Shown here: piece by piece, positions 44,180 to 57,200 of the stretch
How positions within the stretch are numbered: the first letter of the stretch is position 1
Layout of the letters: the number at the start of each line of letters is the position of its first letter
NCBI RefSeq assembly: GCF_041296385.1
Contig: NC_091034.1
Location: 248,001-312,000 of the forward strand
DNA from: Aphelocoma coerulescens
Lineage: Eukaryota; Chordata; Aves; Passeriformes; Corvidae
Reading direction: 5' to 3'
Length of the DNA: 64,000 nt
Program-made: the position numbers and the translations under genes
Notes under the pieces: generated by a model
The model's input: the letters and a program-made list of their open reading frames with translations, nothing else
What the model was told of the DNA's origin: nothing
The model's database searches: none

Positions 44180-44990
44180 GGGCCCTCCCCCCGATTTATT
44201 TGGGGGAAATTCGTTTGTTGGGGAATGTCAGTCTGGGAAAGTGAAGTTTTGGAAGACTCAATGGTGCTGAATCTACAAATCTCATGGGGGGCTCTGAGTT
44301 GGAAAATGGGGTCTCCTGGGGGAGAAATTGGCTGGTTGGGGCACCCCGTGCTCCTAAAATGAGTCTTTTGGGGGATCCCACACCTCCAAAATAGGTTTAT
44401 TGGGGATTGCAGAGCTGCAGACTGGGTATTTTGGGGAACCCCATGATGCCAAAAACAATAGGTTTTGTGGGGGATCCCAAGAGTGCAAGACTGGGTCCCC
44501 AGGGAGATGCAGAAATGCATCAAATGCTGCAAAAATTGACCTTTTTGGAGGGGGGGGATCCCAAAGCTGCAAAAAAGGGTCTTTTGGGGGACCCCAAGAG
44601 TGAAAAGTGGGATTTTGGGGGGATCTCGTGCTGTAAAAAATGGATATTTAGGGAAGATCCCAATGCTGTAAAATTAGATCTTGTTGGGGACCCCGTGCTG
44701 GAACAATGGGGTCTTTTGGGGAACTCCAAGAGTGCAAAAAAGGGTCTTTTGGGGGACACCATAGTCCAAAATTGATCTTTTTGGCAGGGATCCCCCACTT
44801 TAAAAATAGTTTTTTGGGGGGTCCCAGGAGTGCAAAATTGGTGTTTTGGGGGACCCTAATCCCACAGGGGACCCCCAATGGGGGATTCCGTGCTGCAAAA
44901 ATTTGGGGGGATCCCAATGCTTCAAAAGTTGTTTTCCTGTGGGACCCCACCCCCAAAAATGGGTTCACTGGGGGACTCTGTCATACAAAC
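44180..44990. repeat. Degenerate minisatellite, unit about 40-45 bp
   Basis: Consensus like GGTCTTTTGGGGGACCCCAA, GAGTGCAAAAA. About 19 copies with variable G runs and TGCAAAA. Confidence 0.88.
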
Positions 44991-45289
44991 CCCCCCCATT
45001 GCAATTTCACATGTTTTACTTTGGGGAGGGAACCCCTAAATTCCAGTTTTGGGGATCACGCAGATTTTGGGGCACAACCAGCCCTGACAAAAACTTTTCT
45101 GCTCCAAACAGGGTTTTTCCACAGGGTTTTGCTGCAGTTGGAGCACGGGGCTCAAGGAATTAGAGGATTATCCAGGGAAATCTTACCCCTGAGCCCCAGG
45201 GGGTTGCTGCCAGCTCCATCATTTCCCAAAACTCAGCTTTGGGAAGGGTAATGACCATTTGGGGGTTCAAGGGTAATTCCCACGTGCAA

Positions 45290-46310
45290 CAGGGTGGAAA
45301 TTCCATCCAGGATCTGGGAGCCTTGGACCCCGACACACAAATTTGGAAGGCATTTTCTTAAATCTGGGGGGCATTTGTGGAAATTTGGGACGGCTTTTGG
45401 AAACCGGGACCCCACTGGTGCAAACATTGAGCCCCATCTTGGGAATCTGGGGTGTCTTTCCTTGAATTTGGGGGGGCTTTCTGCAAACCTGGGACCCTTT
45501 TTTAGGAACCTGGGACCGTTTTTAGGGAATCTGGTATCCCTTTTAGGGAGCCTGAGGTGTCTTTTTTCAACCCTGGAGCCCCATTTTTGGAACGTGGGCC
45601 TTTTCTCACATTTGGGGGGAGGACTGTGAATCAGGATTCACTTTGTTAGACTTAGGGTTATTTTTTCCTTAAACCTGGGACCCCTTTTTGGGAACCTTGG
45701 ACCCCTTCTAGGGAACCTGGGATGTCTTTTTTCAGCCCTGGAACCTCATTGCCCAAACCAAAACCACAGAACCCCATTTTGGGAACTCCATGTAAAAGCT
45801 GAGGAGGCTTTTCTTCGGCAATCAGGGCTCATTTTCTGAAACTTGGGGGCTTTTTGCAAACCTGGGACCCCTTTTTGCAAACCTGGGACGTTGTTTTTCA
45901 AATCTGGAGGCCCTTTTTGCAACCCTGGTGTCCATTTCTGCAAATCTGGGAACGCTTTTTGTATCCCTGTGACAAACCAAGATCCATTTTTGCAAGTCAG
46001 GGACCCCTTTTTGCAAACCTTGGACCCATTTTTGGGAACCCAGGGATGGTTCTTAAATTTGGGGGGCCTTTGTCGAAATCAGGGCTCCTGTTCTTAAACT
46101 GGGGGGATTTTTCTTGAACTCGAGATCCCTTTTTGCAAACCTAGAACCCCATTTTTGGAACTTGAGGTGCCTTTTCTTAAATCTGGGGTGACTTTTTACA
46201 AGTCTGGGAGCCCTTTTTGGCAAACCTGAGACCTCCTTTTGCAAATTTACCACCCCATTTTGCAAACTTGGGATGCCTTTCTCCAAGCATGGAGCCTCCT
46301 GCATCCAAAC
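45290..46310. repeat. Degenerate minisatellite, unit about 30-33 bp
   Basis: Consensus like CCCTTTTTGCAAACCTGGGAC and CCATTTTTGGAACTTGGGA. About 30 copies, clearest at 45860-46030. Confidence 0.88.
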
Positions 46311-47080
46311 TTGAAAAGGGGTCCCTGGCCATGAAAGAAAGGAGGTTTGGGGGCATCTTAACAGATAAAATGGAGATTAATTTATGTTTAATGCTTTTCT
46401 TAAAGTCAAAAGGCTGCGAGTTCTCATTATTTCTCTCTAGAAGCTCCAATTCACCTTGGAAAATTAAAATTTTGATGGATTTTAAGCATTCACTCCTGTT
46501 CCTGGAGATTCTTTCTCATATTTGTGTGTATTTTTAGCATTCACTCCCATTCCCGGACACGCTTTCTGATTTCCAGGCAGGGACAAATGCTTATTTCCCC
46601 TTAAACCCCCTAAAACTGAGCCTAAAAGCTGCGGGAGGGTGATTGAGGGCAGTGTTAGGGATCGAGATTCCTATAAACTTGGCTGTGGGATTTGGGGGCA
46701 CGTGCCCCAGCAGGAAATGTTTTCAGGCATCTATAGTTTAATTTCCCTGTTTAATTAATAATGGGGCTATTCTTTGTTAGGAGCTTGCAGGGGATTATGC
46801 TGGAGGCAGCTGAGCTTGAGGCTGGATTCTCCTTTTCCAAGTCAGCTCCTATGATGGGAAAAGGGGTTGTAAATTTATATATTTATATTTTATAGAAATA
46901 TGTATATAACACTCCCTCGCTCTCTCTCTGTACACATAATCTATAAAATATAAATATTAATATAGAAAATACAACTTATACATTATATAATATATATATT
47001 CTGTAATTTTATTGATATGGAAATTATTACATAAAAACATAAATAAATTCACATTTTTATACAGAGAGATTATATCTATA
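46311..47080. other. Unique plus AT-rich part
   Basis: Unique to about 46855. From 46860 to 47070 it is TATATAAATATT-type AT-rich sequence. Confidence 0.55.
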
Positions 47081-50000
47081 ATTTGCAATCCCTGGGATAG
47101 CTCAGCCTGGGGGATTTAAACCTCCCCTTCCCAGGACTACAAAAATCATAAATACCCCAAAATCCCCCTTTTTTCTTCATTTGAAATACCAGGATGAACC
47201 CAGTCCTTTGGGCGTTTTCCCCCTCTGTGTATTCCCGATGCTGGGATGTTAATCCATGCTGAATCACATCCCAGAAAACTCTGCCAGGAAGGATATGGGG
47301 GGGAAAAGAACCCTCAGTGAACAAGTTTGCCATGGATTTTCATGCCAAGACGACTGGGAGGTGGGTGCTGGGTGTTGCTCCGGCCCACACTGGGGTTGGA
47401 TGTGCCATGGGATGGAAGTAGGGGTTTATTTACATTAAATTTCTCCCGCTGGTGCAAAGGGCTGGAAAATCCAACGCGACAGCTCCTCCGGGGTCTTGGC
47501 CTCTTTCCGACCTGTTGAGCCAAAATAATTCCCCGGGTTTTTGTTTGAGGTTACCCCAGTTATAAAATGCAAAGAAGGGAAGGAGGCTGAAAACGGGGGA
47601 ATTTGGAGATCTCCAGGGCTTTTGTTGCCCCATGTTATGGAAATGGTGTTTTGGGGTGTGGCATTGAGGAAAATTTGGATTTTCCTAGAATAGAATCCCG
47701 GTCTGGTTTGGGGTGGGGAGGGACCTTAAAGCCCATCTCGTTCCACCTCCTGCCATGGGCAGGGACACCTTCCACTACCTCAGGGTGCTCCAACCTGGCC
47801 TTGGGCACTGCCAAGGGTGGGGCACTTTCAGGCAGGATTGGCTCTGTCCAGTTGGGAGCACCCTCCTCTTCCTCCCCACACCCCAGCCCAGCTCCTCCAC
47901 ATCTCCCAGTGCGTGTTGGCTTGGGAATCTTGGTGACCCTGCATTGGTCCTTCTATTTCACTTCATCTGGGAGGGTCCCTACTGGCCACAATGTCCCAAA
48001 AAGGTGACACCAACCCAAGCCTGAATGTCTTGACTTGCCACGCTGTTATCATCTCATTCCTCAGGAAGATCTGGCACCTTCCCTGGCCATGGGGCTGTGG
48101 CTTCTCCCACTCAGAGGAGACAATCTGGTTGTTACCCCAACTCCTCCCCTCTCACCCCTCTCCCTGGACCGGCGTGGTCCATCCAACCCTACATTACTCA
48201 CCTCTTCAAGTGGAGAGAGCAGGAACTCCAAGATGACTCAAAAGGAAGCAAAAACACTCTTTCAAAGGGTGGGAAAAGGAAGAAGCCAAGGGGTAGATAA
48301 ATAATCACAGGCCAGGAAAGAAAAGAGGGAGGATGTGACCCCATGGGATCCATGGTGGGAATAGGATCTCACCTGGGATCACGTGTCCAACCTGGGCAGC
48401 TCTTGGTGTGAACAAAAGGTGAAGGTCTTTAGGAGGGCAGGGGATGAAGGTCCTGCAAGAGAAGCAACAGGGCTGGGCTGGAGAACCAGAGCCATGAAAA
48501 GGAGGAGTTGGAGCAAATGCTGCAGATAAGGCCAAGCTGGAGATGCCCATTCCTTTGGAACTTTGCACATTCCTGGCTCTTGCTTTCACCCGACGTGAGG
48601 AGGGTGGGGAGGTTTTGTGGCCCATGTGGGTTTAATATCAGCCAGGAAGCAAATCTGGAGGAGGAACTCAAGCAGGACCAGGCCACCTCCGGGCAAAGTG
48701 AGGGAGAAGAGTTGATCCCAGAGGACCCGAGGCAGCTCTTGGTCCCCACATTCACTGGCAAAGCAATGAGGAGGGTTTGAGCTGGTGGAAGACTTTGTGT
48801 CAGTGACCTCAAAGTGCCTCAAAACCGTCTGGCTGGAGAGGCTGGACCTGCCCTGTCCCAACTTCATCCCATGTCAGAGGAGACGAGGGAAGAACATCAG
48901 AGCATGAGCATCATCCGTGAACCTCTCAGAGGGGGGAGCCTAAACTTTGTGTTTATTTGGGGTCAGGTGCACGTGGGTAGAGCAGCTGTAGGTGACACCA
49001 CCCTTTTTTTGCCCCAAAATCACCAGATGTGCCCCAAAAGCAACATGGAATCAGGCTGGAGGCAGCTCTGGGATTTCATCACATTCCAAGTCTCAATATT
49101 TGGTCAAAAGAGACCAATTTCCAGCCAGTCTTGTCCTCAGGGTGCCAACACCATCCTGAACAGCCCACGGAGCCCAGCTCACGTCCCAAACCCCCTGTGA
49201 CTGCCAGAATCCAGATCCACTCCCTGCCAGTCGGGTGATGAGGAGCCTGACTCACTCCCACAATAAATAACCCTGAGCTCACCCTGTTTGTTTTTCCTTG
49301 CCAGCATTCCCAAGATCCAAGTGGATCTCTTCCCGTGGGTGGTAGGACCACCCAAGGGGTTAACTGAAGAGAAATTCCCAATAATGGGCAACTCTATCAG
49401 ATTTGTAGCATCCTCATCAGAGCCAGTCTTGGTGTGCAAAGATTTTGGAGGTGATCTCATCCAAATCATGGATGGATGGATGAGGGGATGGGGCTCTCCA
49501 GCACATTCCAAAAGCGGGCTGGCCAAGCAAATTCCTGGGGTGCTTCAAATGGTCCCAGTTCATTGTTAATCAGCAGCAGCACTTCATCCCTGCTCAAGAA
49601 AATTGAACTTTTGCAAGTTTTGGTGGTTTATCAAGGAAAACACCCCCCTAGGAGATTCCCAGGAGCCTAGTAAGGGACTGGGAAGCGTCTCCAGCAGCAC
49701 CAAAGCATCATCACATGTCCCGAGCGATGGTGAGGAGTGTGGAGAAGGCATCGGATCACTGCTCTCTGCTGGTGTGGAGGGATAAACACCCTGGATCCAC
49801 AGGAAAAACCCACAGATCCATTTGCTTCCCCAAAAAATGCTGATCCACCAAGGATTTGGTGGGTTTACAGCTCTATATCCTCATCACAACACAAGTACAA
49901 GGAGCATTTTGCTGTAAGAGGGTGGGGTTTCCCTGCATTTTCTCCTCTTTGGGTGGATTTGGAGGACATTCCTGGCTGGAGGGAAGCAACCCAGATGAGT

Positions 50001-50855
50001 TCCCCAGGATTTACCAGTGATAACATCTTCCCCCCTCCTAGGAGAACTCAAAATACGAGAAGCAGGTTCTCCAGGAGGTTTCTCCAAGGGTACAAACCCA
50101 TGCCGGAGGTTCCCACGCACCCACGGGTGACTGGACTGGTTGTGGGGTTGGGTGAATCATCAACGTGGGTGAAAATCCTCTGACCTGACTCCTCTTCCCT
50201 TATTTAGGATCACAGGGATGAAACCAAGAGGTTGGGATGGGCTGGAAACTTCTCAGACCAGTTGTGCAATGTCTTTTCCAACCCCATCCCAAAGCCATCC
50301 CTCCTCTGGGCTTCCATCTCAGCCTCTTGCTCCAAGATTTGGCATTGCAAAGAGGCAAATTTCCAGAAAAAGGCATTTCTATCCCTGATCCGTTGCAATT
50401 TGGGCCTTGATTCATGTAACTTTTTCAGGGGGTGGTAGTGAACATACTCCTCAGTGCAAAATGGGAACCAAAAACACCCTCAGATCCCACTCTAAATAGA
50501 GAAAAGCTCCAAAGGAAAGTGAAATTCCACCAGTAGAGTAGTCCCAGAGGGAAAAAAAAGCAGAAATATGGAATATTTGCAGCTCTCCGACTCAAATCCA
50601 TGTAAATTTGTTTAATTGGTCTGGGATTGCTCATCCAACAAGTTCCAGGGTGGGATTGTGTTGACATTTTCATGGAATAAACGTTGGAAATTAAATTACC
50701 CGGGCAGGTGTAGGGGCTGGTTTCCTCTCTCTCTGTTACAAATCTGCGACAGAGGCTGAAAGAAGCGTCGGATTCACCCAGAATGGCAAAGGCGCAAATA
50801 ATTCCCTCCGTTTATGTGCGTATTTATTTATTACTTTCATTCCTCTCCCACTCCA
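47081..50855. other. Unique, least repetitive stretch of the right half
   Basis: One CR1 copy is recognised (listed). Otherwise single-copy. Open frames of 60-150 codons are present, but none has a paired splice signal and family similarity that I can defend. It could contain a decayed retroelement or an unrecognised lncRNA. Confidence 0.5.
47685..47835 (-). mobile_element. CR1 LINE 3' fragment, antisense
   Basis: AGAATAGAATCCCGGTCTGG through GAGGGACCTTAAAGCCCATC, CTCGTTCCACCTCCTGCCAT and CCTTGGGCACTGCCAAGGG. Confidence 0.85.
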
Positions 50856-50859
50856 ATTG

Positions 50860-51160
50860 CAAGCCCATTGTAAACCCATTGTAAGGCTGTCACAAGTCTG
50901 TCGCAAACCTGTTGCAAAGCACGTGCTGACCCATTGCAAACCCACCGCAAGGCCGTTGTAAGCCCCTCGCAGGCTCACTGCAAGCCCACTACCCACTGCC
51001 TGTTGTAACCTCATTGCAAGACTGTTGCAAGCTTATTGTAACCCTACTACAAGCCCCTGGCAAGCCTGTTGCAAGCCTGTTGTAAATGCTTTGCAAGCCC
51101 CTTGCAAGCTCATTCAAGCCTGTTGCAAGCCTGTTGTAAACCTATCTCCAGCCCCTTGCA
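50860..51160. repeat. TTGCAAGCCC minisatellite, first block
   Basis: Units such as CATTGTAAACCCATTGTAAGG and CTGTTGCAAGCCTGTTGTAAA, about 10-15 bp. The same family continues at 51610. Confidence 0.9.
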
Positions 51161-51600
51161 ATCCCAGCAGCAAGGGAAGGAGGAACCCTGGAAGCGAGGC
51201 TGGGATCAAAGGAACCCTGCTGCTCCAACCTCCCCCAGCCTGGACTCCCCTCCCTTCTGGTTCCAGTTACACAGAGGCTCCAGGGCTTCCGTCACGGCTC
51301 CGTCCTGCGCGTCACCACCGCAGCCCCACGCAGCCGGAGCCCTTCGGATCCTCCTCACTGCGGCCGCGGGGATTTTCCACCCTCCCGTGGCTCCAGGGGG
51401 ATCTTTGATCTCCCACCCGGGCAGCTGCTTCTCCTTAAATCGCGGAGGGCGAGGCCCAGGGTGGGATAGGGGGATAAATCCTTTCTCGGGGTGGACTGAA
51501 TCCAAAGGCAGCCCTGGGAGAGCAGCAGCAGCACAGCCAGGAGGCTGCCCAAGATGAGGGACAAATGTCAGGACTGGGGTTCAGATTCCTGAGATGTGCC
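51161..51600. other. Unique GC-rich island between two blocks of the TTGCAA array
   Basis: Non-repetitive, GC-rich sequence, with no exon identified. Confidence 0.55.
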
Positions 51601-51609
51601 TGTATGGAG

Positions 51610-52190
51610 AGAAGGCACTGCAAGCCCATTGCAAATCCATTGCAAACCAATTGCAAACCCGTTGCAAGTTAATTGTAAACTCCTTGCGAGTCCATTGCAA
51701 GCTCATTGCGTGCCTGTCACAGGCCTATTGCAAACCCCTTGTAAGCCTATTGCAAGGCTATTGCAAGCTCATTGCAAACCCCTTGCAAATCCCTTTCAAG
51801 TCTGTTGTGAACCTACTGCAAACGCTTGCAAAACTTGGAGGCCCATTGAAAACTCTTGGGGAACCTTGAAAGCCCATTTCAAACCTTTTGCAAACCCATT
51901 GTAAACTTCTTGCAAGATCAATGCAAACTCATTACAAACCCCTTGCAGCCCATTGCAAACCCTCTTGTAAGCTCCTTTTAAACCCATCATGGACCCATTG
52001 CAAACCCTTTGCAAGCTCTTTGCTGTTTGTTGGGCACCTTTGAAGCCCATTTCAAACCGCTTTCAAACCCATCGTAAACTAATTGCAAGCCCATTGCAAA
52101 CCTCTTTCAGTCCCATTGCAACCCCCTGCTGTAAATCCATTGCAAATCTGTTGCAAGCCTGTTGCAGGTGCATTGCAAGCTCATAGTAAG
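51610..52190. repeat. TTGCAA minisatellite, second block
   Basis: GCCCATTGCAAACCCATTGCA and similar 10-12 bp units, dozens of copies. Confidence 0.92.
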
Positions 52191-52199
52191 CCAAGCTCT

Positions 52200-52660
52200 C
52201 ACCTCTCTTCTTTCTCGTCTCCCATCTGCAGAAACCCCCCAAGCCCCCACTCCCCAATCTGCAGCTCCCGTTAAATTTTTGTTAATGAATCTTTTCCCGT
52301 TGGAAGAACGAGGGATGGAGGAAGGCAACGGATCCCATCCCTCCTGCCCCCTTGGCCCCCGCCGCCGCGCCGGGGCATCACCCCGGTGCTCCCAGCCCCG
52401 CCGGCTCAGCAGAAGCCGCCGCCGGGCTCGTCGGGCCCCTTGGCTTCGTTAGGGCTCATTAACGAAGAGTCCGTCTCGCTTTTCCAAGCTGTCAGGGCCC
52501 ATTACCATCCGGGACCCCTCGGCCCTGTCCCGCGGGCTGGGAACGGGACGGCAGCGGGAGGATCAAAGGCCACGGGTGTCCCGCTCCAGCGGGGCAGAAT
52601 AATTTAATAGAGATGCTGATAATTTATTTTTACAAGGGGTTTTTTCTTGCTCTTACGAGG
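52200..52660. other. CpG-rich patch with less repetitive element
   Basis: CCGCCGCCGCGCCGGGG then GGGCTCATTAACGAAGAGTC and AATAGAGATGCTGATAATTT. No promoter-linked exon seen. Confidence 0.5.
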
Positions 52661-53079
52661 TTTTTTTATTTTCTTTGCAATTACCAGTCTCGATTCAGCC
52701 CGTAAATCTCTCTGCCAGCCCTGTCTGCTCCCATTCCACCTCCACCACCAGGAAAACTGGGGTGTTTTTTTTTAATTAAGCTCCAAAGTTTTTGGCAAAT
52801 TCCACTTTTCTCTTTCCAGGGAAATTAGGATTTACTGGAAAGGCCGGGATGGGCAAGAGGGAGGTGGCGGGATGCCGGTGTGTTACCACTGCTCTCTGCT
52901 GGACCCGCTGCATTTCCCACAACCAGAGCCAGACACTTCCCGGCTGGAGCAGGAGAAGAGGAGGAGAAAGAAGGATGGTGCTGGGGCAACACCATCCTAA
53001 GCATCCCCAGCCAGGGAAAAGCAGGTGCTGGGGGAGATCCATGGCCCTGGGGACAGCAGTGCAGTGTCCAGAAATGCCA

Positions 53080-53420
53080 CCCTGTCCTTGGCATTGCCAC
53101 CCTCTCCCCAACATTTCCACCCTTTGCACAGAATTTTCAGCCTTTCCCCAACTCTGTCACCCTCTCCATGGTGTTGCCACTCCTTCCCCATCATACCCAC
53201 CCCTTCCCCATCATTTCCATCCTCTCCCCAGCATTCCCACCCTCTCCCCAGTGCTGACACCCTCTCCTTGGCATTGCCACATTCTCCTCAACGTTCCCAC
53301 CCTGTCTGAAGCGCTGCCACCCTCTCCCCAGCATCATCACCCTCTCCTCACTATTCCCACCCTCTCCCCAGCATCATCACCCTCTCCCCTGCATTCCCAC
53401 CCTCTCCCTGGTTCCTCATG
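53080..53420. repeat. CACCCTCTCCCCAGCATT minisatellite, unit about 22 bp
   Basis: About 15 copies of CACCCTCTCCCCAGCATTTCC with single-base variants. Confidence 0.92.
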
Positions 53421-53699
53421 TGTTCCTGGGCTCAGACTCCACTGGGGAAGGTTTATTTGCACTTAGGAAATCCAGAGCACTGGACTGGGTGCACTGGGAG
53501 CAAGTTCACGAGGAGAGAGCGTCTAGCTCAACCCGGAGCTGGGATTTCTCTGGGAGTCTGGGTCCAAGTGAAAATCCCTCAAGAGAAAATCCCTCAAATG
53601 CAAATCCCTCGTGTCTGTGAGCTCCGGGGCCTCTCTGGGGCCTCAATGGGCCCTCAAGGGGTGTTCTGCAGTGCAGCATCCGGGGATCAACAGGACCTT

Positions 53700-54420
53700 C
53701 AAGGGTATTAAATACACCGATATTTAATGCCCCAGCCCTAAATACCCCAATGTTAAACGACCCAACACCAAAAAAACCCCAAGCTAAACACCCTGACATT
53801 TAATGCTCCAACCCTAAATACCCTGGAGCAATGCCCAGTTTTTAATACCCTAACACTAGACACCCCAAAGCTAAACACCCCAATGTTTAATGCCCCAAAA
53901 CTGAGTACCCCAGAGCCAAACACCCCAACAGTTTCATGACCCAACACTAAATATCCCAGAGCTAAACACCCCCATGTTTTATGACCCACAGCTAAACACC
54001 CCAAGGTTTAATATCCTAGAGCTAAACACCCTCATGTTTCATGCCCCAACACTAAATACCCCAGTGCCCCAATGCCAAATTCCCCAGGCACTAAATTCCC
54101 CAGGCACTGAATTCCTCAGGCACCAAATTCTCCAGGCACTAAATTCCCGGGATCTAAATGCCCTGGCGTTTAATGCAACACTAAATACCCTGGAGCCAAA
54201 AGCCTCGGTGCCAAATCCCCCAGGCACTAAATTCCCTGAATTCTAAATGCCCCAACACTAAATTCCCCGGAGATAAATGTCCCGGTGTTTAATGCACCAG
54301 AGCTAAATACCCCAATGCTAAATTCCTCAGGCACTAAATATTCCGGGAAATAAATTCCTCAGGTACTAATATTCCGGGAAATAAGTTCCCCGGAGTTCAA
54401 TGCCCCGGTAGCTTTCGGCT
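53700..54420. repeat. Degenerate array of AATACCCCAA-type units
   Basis: Repeats like AGCTAAACACCCCAATGTTTA and ATGCCCCAACACTAAATACC, about 15-16 bp, grading into ATTCCCCAGGCACTAAATTCC near 54080-54360. Confidence 0.9.
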
Positions 54421-55395
54421 CATCCTGCTTTAAACACACCAGGAAAAAAATTCCCATCACAACCAAAAGCAGTGGCTCCGTTTCGGGACCCCCCCCCCCC
54501 CTCCTTCCCAGAGTTTAATCCATTTCCAAATTAACTGGGGGGGGGTGGGGTAATTAACCCAGAGATGGTGCAGGGTTAAAGCTCTACAAGGCAGTGGATT
54601 CCCAGGGCTGGTTTGGCACCCAGCGGGATTCCAGCTGGGAAAAGCACAGAATTCCTGTATGGAATAATTCCTGTAGGATAATAACGAGCTGGTCATTTTT
54701 AATGCTGGTGAATCAAGGATTTTAGCTGCAGGGAAGTGAATGGATCCCCCAAAACAGCCCGTGCTGGTGGGGTTGGAGTGGTTTGGGATGGACGGATGGA
54801 TGGTGGGGCCGGAGCTGACACCAAGTGGATGGAAATTGCAATTCCTGCTCTGGGAGCAGAAAACAGAAGATTTGGGGGAAAAAACGAGAGGTAATCGCAA
54901 AAAAAAAAAAAAAAAAAATTAAAAACAACCCAAGTTTAAGACCAGAAAAAATTGCGAAAAAAGGCTAATTTGGAGCATCCAGAAAAACTTGGAGGGGGGA
55001 TGGGGAGAGGGGATGGGACGGACAGACCATGTCAGTGTGAGGTTTCCTTTGGAAAAGTACCCGAATCCATGGCAAATAAATGGAATAAACCCCCAAAGGC
55101 AGCTCGGAATATTTATGTAACCTCGGTCATGGCTTTTCTGACCATTCCTGGCTTGGAATGGGGGTGCTGGGGATGGGGCTCTGGGGGCACGGGGGGCATG
55201 TCTGGGGTCACGGCAGTGACCTCTGCATCCTGGGCTGTGCGTGGAAGGGATGGCTGGGGGTGCCGCGGGGTCCTGGGGGGACACGGCAGCCCAGGACTCC
55301 GCTGGCCAGTGGCACCTGAGGACCAGAGCCACTGTCCCCAGCACACCGAGGATCCGGAACCCAGATCTCAGAAAAAGTCCGAATTCTGCCCCCCA
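54421..55395. other. Unique non-coding sequence
   Basis: C run at 54489-54501, A run near 54900-54918, unique elsewhere. No exon recognised. Confidence 0.5.
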
Positions 55396-55399
55396 AATA

Positions 55400-56520
55400 G
55401 ACCTTTGTAACCCCAGAAAAGCCTCACTTTCTCGGAAAGGGCATTTTTGCCTCAAAACAAGCCTTTTCTTTCCTCCAAAAGCAGCCTCTTTTCCTCAAAA
55501 AAAGGCCTTTCTTTCCAAAAAAAGCACTTTTTTCCCCCAGAAGAGTACCTCTGTTTCCTCAAAGCACTGGTTTTATTCCAAAAAGCCCTTTTCCTGTGAA
55601 GAAAAGAAGACTTTTGTCCCAAAAAGAAAGGCTTTTTCCAAAATAAAAACCCTTTTACCCCAAAGTTTCTTTTTTCTCAAAAAATTTTTTCTTTTCAAAG
55701 AAAAAGCACTTTTTTTCCCAGTTTTTCCCATTAAAGCCTTTTTTGGCTTTATTTTTCTCACCAAAACTCATTTTTTTGTCTCCAAAAATACTTTTTTCCC
55801 CAAGAGAAAGTATTTTTTAAAGAAAAACCCTACCTTTTCCCCAAAATGTTTTCTTTTCCCAAAAAAGCACCTTTTTTTTCTCAAGAAAAAGTCTTTTTCT
55901 CTCGCAAGAAAACATCTTTTCCCAAAAAAACTCCTTATTTCCCAAAAAACCTCTCTTTCCCAAACCTATCTTTTTCTTGTAGAATGCAGAGAATTTCTTT
56001 GTAGAGCTCTAAAGCCCATTTTCTGCCTTTTCTTTTTCCTGTAAAAAATCAGCTATTTTGTTTTTTTAAAAAAGCACTTGTTTTTTTTTCCAGAAAGCCT
56101 GTTTTATCCACAAAAAAAGCCCTTTTTCCCCCCAAAGCTTTTTCTTAACAAAGCCCACTTAAAAAAAAAAAAAAAAAGCAGCCTTTTTTTCCTCTCAAAA
56201 AAGTGCCTTTTTCTTAAAAAAATGGCTTATTTTCAAAAAAAAAAAAAAAAAAAAAAGTGCACCTTCTCTTTTTCCCAAACCCCCCTCCCCCCACCCCGAG
56301 GTTTTTTGGTTTTTTTTTAGATGGACCTTTTTCAAGGAAAAAACCGTCTTTTTTCTCCAAAACCCTTTTACCCAAGGAAAAAAAAAAAAAAAAGCCCTTT
56401 CCCCCCCCCAAAAGCTTTTTAGCAAATAAAAAAAAATATCCAACAACTCTCTTTTTACAGAAAATCTTTTTTTTTTTTTTTTTTCCCTAAAAGTAAAAGA
56501 AACCTAAATCTTTGTTTTAA
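55400..56520. repeat. AAAGCCTTTTTT-type degenerate minisatellite
   Basis: Units like CCAAAAAAAGCCTTTTTCC of about 27-31 bp for 1.1 kb, with long A and T runs. Encoded frames are K/F-rich and meaningless. Confidence 0.85.
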
Positions 56521-56559
56521 AAAGTCTTTTTCCCTAAAATGCCGGGATTGGTGCGGTGC

Positions 56560-57060
56560 GGTCCCGGGCAGGCCGGATATGATCCGGCTCCGGCCTCGGC
56601 TCCGCTCACATCAGAAAATATCCGGCCCCATTGTTCGGGGGGGCCGCGCCGTGTCCGTGCTTTGTTCCCTTGGGACCCCTTTGGATCCACATAAACATTT
56701 GGAGAGCCTCAACGCGCGGGAAGGACGACGAGGAATTTTTTCTCTCCCCCCCCCCCACCTTTATTTTTTGGGGCCAAATATGACTTTTTGTACCTTCAGA
56801 CGGAAATTTCCGGCTGGAAACCCAGCCCTGCGCCTGGTGGGAGGCTGAATGGTCTCCCCGCTGGGTGCGAACAATACGGATTTGGGATGAAAAGCTTTTC
56901 CTGGCCGGCTCCCCGGAGCGATCCGGAATTGCATCCCACCGGCAGCATCGCGGCGCGGGGCCGGCGGGATGCGCGCGGCGCTCCCGGGGCTGCCGGCTCT
57001 GGGATTTCGGGGGTTCCATGTGCAGAGCCGGATCCGGGACGGGGGTGGGATGCGGGCCAG
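56560..57060. other. CpG-rich island, no assigned gene
   Basis: Contains CGGGCAGGCCGGATATGATCC and GCGGGATGCGCGCGGCGCTCC. It resembles a CpG island, but no adjoining exon was identified. Confidence 0.5.
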
Positions 57061-57200
57061 GGGGTCCATCCCATCCCAAAATGTTAGGGATCCAGGGATG
57101 AGGGGCGGGACATGGAATGGGGGACCCATCCACCGATGGTAGCGATCCAGGGCTGAGGGGTGGGATGTGAGACGGGGATCCACCCCATCCCAACATGAAG
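57060..57200. repeat. Three-copy tandem repeat, unit about 55-60 bp
   Basis: GGGGTCCATCCCATCCCAAA, then GGGATCCAGGGATGAGGGGCG repeated with variants at 57060, 57118 and 57178. Confidence 0.75.

Noticed and set aside
47081..50700. Possible LTR retrotransposon in the least repetitive right-half stretch
   Set aside because: I could not find paired terminal repeats, a primer-binding site or pol-like motifs; left as unassigned.
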